A DNA stretch of 64,000 nt from CAMLQK01 sp035690865 (GTDB lineage Bacteria; Patescibacteriota; Saccharimonadia; Saccharimonadales; UBA4665). The stretch covers positions 248,001-312,000 of the forward strand of contig DASSKE010000005.1 in the NCBI GenBank assembly GCA_035690865.1, in the 5' to 3' direction. Shown here piece by piece: positions 60,549-64,000 of the stretch (positions are counted from its first letter, which is position 1; every line of letters begins with the position of its first letter). Below the pieces are notes generated by a model. It did no database searches, was not told the DNA's origin, and saw nothing but the letters and a program-made list of their open reading frames with translations. The translations under genes and the position numbers were made by a program.

Positions 60549-61675
60549 CGGACCATTTCAAGCGATTCGCCGATGGTTTTTGGCGCTACAAACTGAAGCG
60601 GGTCGTGCAGATTGGCTTCGGCCAAATACAGCATTACGGCTTCGTAAATGCTGCGCAGCGGCATTGGGTCGGTCGCCTTTTCGGTATAGCCTATGGGGCA
60701 TTTATTGCGACGACGGTTGCTTACAATCTCAAGTTGGGGAGGCTGTTCACCCTCCTGTAAGCGGCGGATCGGGCGGTCATGCTTGGCCTGCCAGTAAACT
60801 TCTGGTTGACCAAAACGATTGTCTTTAATTGAGAACTGCTTTCGCACCGCTTCGGTGGGCACGAGTGTTCGGTTTAGATCGTTGCGCTGCGACGCCCGTG
60901 CAGCGTGCATCATAATATCACGGAGCATTGTTTCGGTACTGCGGCAATCGTAGCTCGTAATATACTCAGCGCTAAAAACAGCGTCACCACCCTCGTGTTG
61001 CCAACCACGCTTTGTTTGTGATTCCATCAAGTAGGTTATGGCTGGAGCGGTAAAACGAATGGGGTTTTGCGCCGCCTCCTGAAAGCCGAACATGGCAGGC
61101 TGACCATTATTTGCGCAGTAAAAATCCTCCATAACTGGCGTACCAAATTGGTAAGCATCAGCAACGCTTGTAAGGCCCAAGTTCTTGCCAACGGTAACAT
61201 ATTTACGAATAGCGTCCACCGTTTGGCCAACCGTAATGTCTGCCGCGGCACGCTCTTCTGGCTCCGCCAAAACTTGAGCCATAGATTCTCGTAGATCATT
61301 GCGCAGCTCGCCCAGCGCATACTCGCCTTGCGTAACTTGCGTAGTAGCCAGCAGCGATTTTGAGCGCCGCAGATCAATAATTCCAGGATCATGGGGCGTA
61401 AAAAAGTCACCGCCTTTAAAGCAATGGCTAATGGTTCCGCCGCCAAAGTAGCATGGCCCCTCATCTGTTATTTGCTCTACAATACTCGATTCCCACGCCT
61501 GCAGCACCAAGCCGGCCAAGCCAAAACGAACGGCGGTAAAAACATCGTTTCGCTCCAGAATAGGTCGCGAAAGGTCGCACATAACGCCTACCGGTTCTTC
61601 GAGCACATCCAAGGAACGCTCTTTTATCGCACTACGCATTATATCCTGGCCAAGGAACACTTTAGGCTGTTGCAT
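60545..61675 (-). CDS. Uncharacterised 376-aa protein
   Basis: Unrecognised, soluble, no membrane segments. Scattered Cys (GPCYFGGGTISHCFKGGDFF, FYCANNG, YDCRSTETM, NKCPIG) and an ordered alpha/beta composition. The segment GGGTISHCFKGGDFFTPHDPG looks like a functional loop. ATG 61675 has TATAGT 8 nt upstream. No function is inferred. Confidence 0.7.
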   Translation of the reverse strand: MQQPKVFLGQDIMRSAIKERSLDVLEEPVGVMCDLSRPILERNDVFTAVRFGLAGLVLQAWESSIVEQITDEGPCYFGGGTISHCFKGGDFFTPHDPGIIDLRRSKSLLATTQVTQGEYALGELRNDLRESMAQVLAEPEERAAADITVGQTVDAIRKYVTVGKNLGLTSVADAYQFGTPVMEDFYCANNGQPAMFGFQEAAQNPIRFTAPAITYLMESQTKRGWQHEGGDAVFSAEYITSYDCRSTETMLRDIMMHAARASQRNDLNRTLVPTEAVRKQFSIKDNRFGQPEVYWQAKHDRPIRRLQEGEQPPQLEIVSNRRRNKCPIGYTEKATDPMPLRSIYEAVMLYLAEANLHDPLQFVAPKTIGESLEMVR

Positions 61676-61712
61676 ATTACGCAACTATACAATAATATTC
61701 GTGTATCAGCAA

Positions 61713-62354
61713 CTATTGTTGACCGCTCGGCATTTGCACAACACCTTCGGCAAGCAGGGCTAGCAAACCTTGTGCTTGCTCCAGATTACCCCTGTCCTCG
61801 CCCGATTCTTGCTGCTCTTTACGAGCATAAAAGCGGGCACTGTTAATGCCTGCCAGGCGAATGTTAACAATCTCTAAATGGACGGCCCAGTCTTCGTGAA
61901 ACCGCTCATACTCGCCTTCGCCTTTACGGGCACGCATCAAAGCATTACGTTCGGTGGCGTCTTCGGTATCAATAGTAAGCTGAAGTGTGGCTTCGCCTAG
62001 GCTGGTGATGTAATAGGCGGTGTAAAGTTCGTTATCGGCACCTTCTTCTGGCCTTACGCTATGCCGCACAGTCAGCACACCACCATCCGGCCAACCAATT
62101 GCTGGTCGAGTCTCTACCTTAGCGCTCTCAAAGCCGTCCCTTTCAGGGAATAAAAGCGTTGCTTCGCCAGCAAAAGCAACACGCAATCTCTCTTCCGTCG
62201 CAAAGTACGACTCCGGCGGCTCACCCCCTTGCTGCCGACGCTTGTGTTCATCATATACTGCAGTGGTTATTCCCTCGCCCAACTGCACGGCAAAAGCAAG
62301 CATTTGCTGAAGCTGTGGGTCGTGTTTTTGTTCTTTGCTTAGTCGTGCTTCCAT
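61713..62354 (-). CDS. Uncharacterised 213-aa protein
   Basis: Unrecognised, soluble, acidic. A helical start (LQQMLAFAVQLGEGITTAVYDEHKRRQQ) is followed by strands (GGVLTVRHSV, ELYTAYYITSLGEATLQLTID) and a Gln/Glu-rich helix at the end. TATAGT lies 7 nt before ATG 62354. It is divergent from the 62414 gene across 59 bp. Confidence 0.68.
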   Translation of the reverse strand: MEARLSKEQKHDPQLQQMLAFAVQLGEGITTAVYDEHKRRQQGGEPPESYFATEERLRVAFAGEATLLFPERDGFESAKVETRPAIGWPDGGVLTVRHSVRPEEGADNELYTAYYITSLGEATLQLTIDTEDATERNALMRARKGEGEYERFHEDWAVHLEIVNIRLAGINSARFYARKEQQESGEDRGNLEQAQGLLALLAEGVVQMPSGQQ

Positions 62355-62413
62355 TGAAACAACTATAAGCAAGGCTTTGCTTTGAGGCAAGAAATTAAGA
62401 TATACTGGCTGGC

Positions 62414-63130
62414 ATGACACCAAAAATTGAATCAGCCATCTTATTTACCCCCGGTCGCGCATCATATCGCACACAAGCCAACCCCGAAGCACCTTTTGAA
62501 CTGCACTTGACGCAAGCATCGGAACGACGAGCCACGGTAGCCAGTCAGCTCTTTGTAGCTAATCCGCATTTTTATGAGCGAGCAGTGTTTGCTGGTGGCA
62601 CTCCAGCTGTTTCTGAAGGTTGGCGAGATGACCAAATGCCGCCCGACGATCAGCGCGAGGCTTATTTTATGGCCCGACCATTAAAGCGCCGCTTGCGCGA
62701 GATGGACTGGCCCGAAGAGCAAATTGACCAAACCGTTTTGACACAAGGCGATTCTAACAACAGCATTGGCGATGTTCGCCTTTCGATTGAACGCGGCCTG
62801 ATTGACCCCGACGAGCTAGATCGCAACAGGCGCCTCGGCATCCGCGTTGTGGCTGGCGCTGCGCACAGTATTCGATTTAAGGAGATCTTTAGCAAAGCGC
62901 TCGACATAAACCCCGACCGCATCACCCGAGTTCGGATGTGCGACGTATACGGCAGGCCAAAAACACAGTTCCATCCTGGCGAGTCACGACAAAAAGCCAT
63001 TAGCAAAGAATTTGCTGGCATTGCACTCACCCGACTTGCCCTTTCGCGTGTGCGGCCAGGCAACCTCGACGACCTTCGCGATGCCGAAGAACGTCTTAAC
63101 CGCTGGGTCAGCTCCGTCCACCACAAATAG
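62414..63130 (+). CDS. Possible DUF218/YdcF-like protein
   Basis: 238 aa. The arrangement of RAVFAGGTPAVSEGW, then QGDSNNSIGDVRLSIERGLI, then RVVAGAAHSIRFKEIFSKAL resembles the three conserved blocks of DUF218 (SanA/YdcF) proteins: GG-x-G-E, E-x-S-x-N-T-x-E-N, and the H-x-R block. The match is by eye and weak. No membrane helix is seen. TATACT lies 7 nt before the ATG. Confidence 0.55.
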   Translation: MTPKIESAILFTPGRASYRTQANPEAPFELHLTQASERRATVASQLFVANPHFYERAVFAGGTPAVSEGWRDDQMPPDDQREAYFMARPLKRRLREMDWPEEQIDQTVLTQGDSNNSIGDVRLSIERGLIDPDELDRNRRLGIRVVAGAAHSIRFKEIFSKALDINPDRITRVRMCDVYGRPKTQFHPGESRQKAISKEFAGIALTRLALSRVRPGNLDDLRDAEERLNRWVSSVHHK

Positions 63131-63204
63131 TTTGTTTTCTTTTTGTAAATGCTTTTGCTTAGCGTACAGTACATAAGGTATACAATGTAATTGGAGATTT
63201 ATTG

Positions 63205-64000
63205 ATGAACGCACCACTGCCTCCGCAAAGTAGCAACACCTATCACGTACAACAAAATGATATGCAAAGTATAAGCGCCCTTTTAAGCGAAAAAGTCAGC
63301 GACCCGGTTAAAATGGCCGTGCTGCACTATCGTATTGACCAAATTATCAAGCAAAACGAAGCCGCTGGCATTACCACCAGCGTGAATATCACCGATCAGC
63401 GCACTGGACGCGCTATTGTGTCACACAACAGTTCGGAGGCACAGTTCGCTGCCAGCATTAACAAGTTGCCAATTGCCTGGTTGCTCTTGCAGGACTTGCG
63501 CGACGGAAAAGTACACCTGAGCGACACCATTACCTGGCAAGCCAGCGACGTACGCGGTGGCTACGGCACGTACGACCAAGCCGGCGCGCCGTTAAGCGGC
63601 ACCGTGGAAGAAGTGCTGCACGACATGTTGAATAAATCTGGCAACACCGCTGTGCGCGCTATTGTAAATTATGAACTTGGCGGCGCTACCGCGGTTAATA
63701 ATCGTTTAGCAGCGTACCCGCAATTGGTAGAGACGCGTTTGCAACCACTGGACGCAACTCGTTTTTACCTTGGCAATAGCACTTCTGCCGAGTCGCTTTG
63801 GATTATGCAGCAATTGCAAAAAACACACGACAGTTACGAAAAGATCATGCAGCACGATATGGCCACTAACATTTTTGTGTCGTTTGGGGTACGAAGCCAG
63901 CTTGAAGGTAATAGCTACATTGAACTTGCTAACAAAGTGGGCATTCTGGACGACCCAGATGGCAACAACCGTCACGATGTAGGTGTTATTTATAACAGCA
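63205..64000 (+). CDS. Beta-lactamase-fold serine hydrolase, partial
   Basis: 265 residues to the window edge, no stop reached. Class A beta-lactamase/DD-peptidase fold: nucleophile motif SINK (84-87, S-x-x-K), SGN (145-147, where class A has SDN), and KVG (244-246, where KTG/KSG is usual) in LANKVGILDD...HDVGVIY. A Glu166-type residue is not evident. No signal peptide is seen at the chosen start. It could be a peptidoglycan hydrolase or esterase rather than a resistance enzyme. SD GGAG and TACAAT at 63181 precede ATG 63205. Confidence 0.8.
   Translation, partial: MNAPLPPQSSNTYHVQQNDMQSISALLSEKVSDPVKMAVLHYRIDQIIKQNEAAGITTSVNITDQRTGRAIVSHNSSEAQFAASINKLPIAWLLLQDLRDGKVHLSDTITWQASDVRGGYGTYDQAGAPLSGTVEEVLHDMLNKSGNTAVRAIVNYELGGATAVNNRLAAYPQLVETRLQPLDATRFYLGNSTSAESLWIMQQLQKTHDSYEKIMQHDMATNIFVSFGVRSQLEGNSYIELANKVGILDDPDGNNRHDVGVIYNS

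Overview
The window reads as a compact bacterial chromosome segment, most likely from a Candidatus Saccharibacteria (TM7 / Patescibacteria, CPR) member. This assignment is inference. It rests on very tight packing with no gene-free stretch above about 225 bases, a short one-domain TsaB, a membrane-anchored Clp ATPase, a RecA/RecX plus RuvABC repair set, type IV pilus and ComEC genes without biosynthetic operons, and widespread leaderless genes. TGA is a normal stop here (for example in ATGA overlaps at 4473 and 46756), so the UGA=Gly code of SR1/Gracilibacteria does not apply.

Layout. 1-7.3 kb: end of a heavy-metal P-type ATPase, a membrane ClpC-like AAA+ protein, a polyprenol/phytol-kinase-like membrane protein, a Nudix hydrolase and a DMT transporter. 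7.3-11.4 kb: a small serine-recombinase element (EEP nuclease, GIY-YIG nuclease, terminase-small-like protein, recombinase) abutting tRNA-Pro(CGG). 11.4-17.1 kb: ZnuABC-like metal uptake, tRNA-Pro(TGG), and a TrmB-like regulator divergent from an unknown gene. 17.1-21.2 kb: YmdB-like phosphoesterase, HAD phosphatase, RNase Y, TsaB, TsaE. 21-32 kb: lamin-tail surface protein, RecX/RecA, a PilB-like protein with lost nucleotide-binding motifs, a pilin, RuvBAC, and a PLD-like protein. 32-37 kb: YebC, ComEC, Nudix, tRNA-Lys. 37.3-42.2 kb: three ATP-grasp ligases together with a RimB-type and an S51 peptidase. 42-49 kb: the heat-shock set dnaK/dnaJ/grpE/hrcA with CIRCE operators. 49-55 kb: guanylate kinase, a candidate small RNA, LepA, an HTH-EgtD-like methyltransferase, MurJ. 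55-64 kb: FtsH, TilS, ITPase, tRNA-Met, an HD hydrolase, unknown genes, and a partial beta-lactamase-fold protein.

Expression logic. At least twenty genes have a TATAAT-like box ending 6-8 nt before the start codon, which predicts leaderless mRNAs. A minority (rny, dnaK, recA, grpE, yebC, the lamin-tail gene and others) have Shine-Dalgarno leaders. Several divergent pairs share 19-25 bp promoters with overlapping -10 boxes, and many convergent pairs touch or overlap at their 3' ends.
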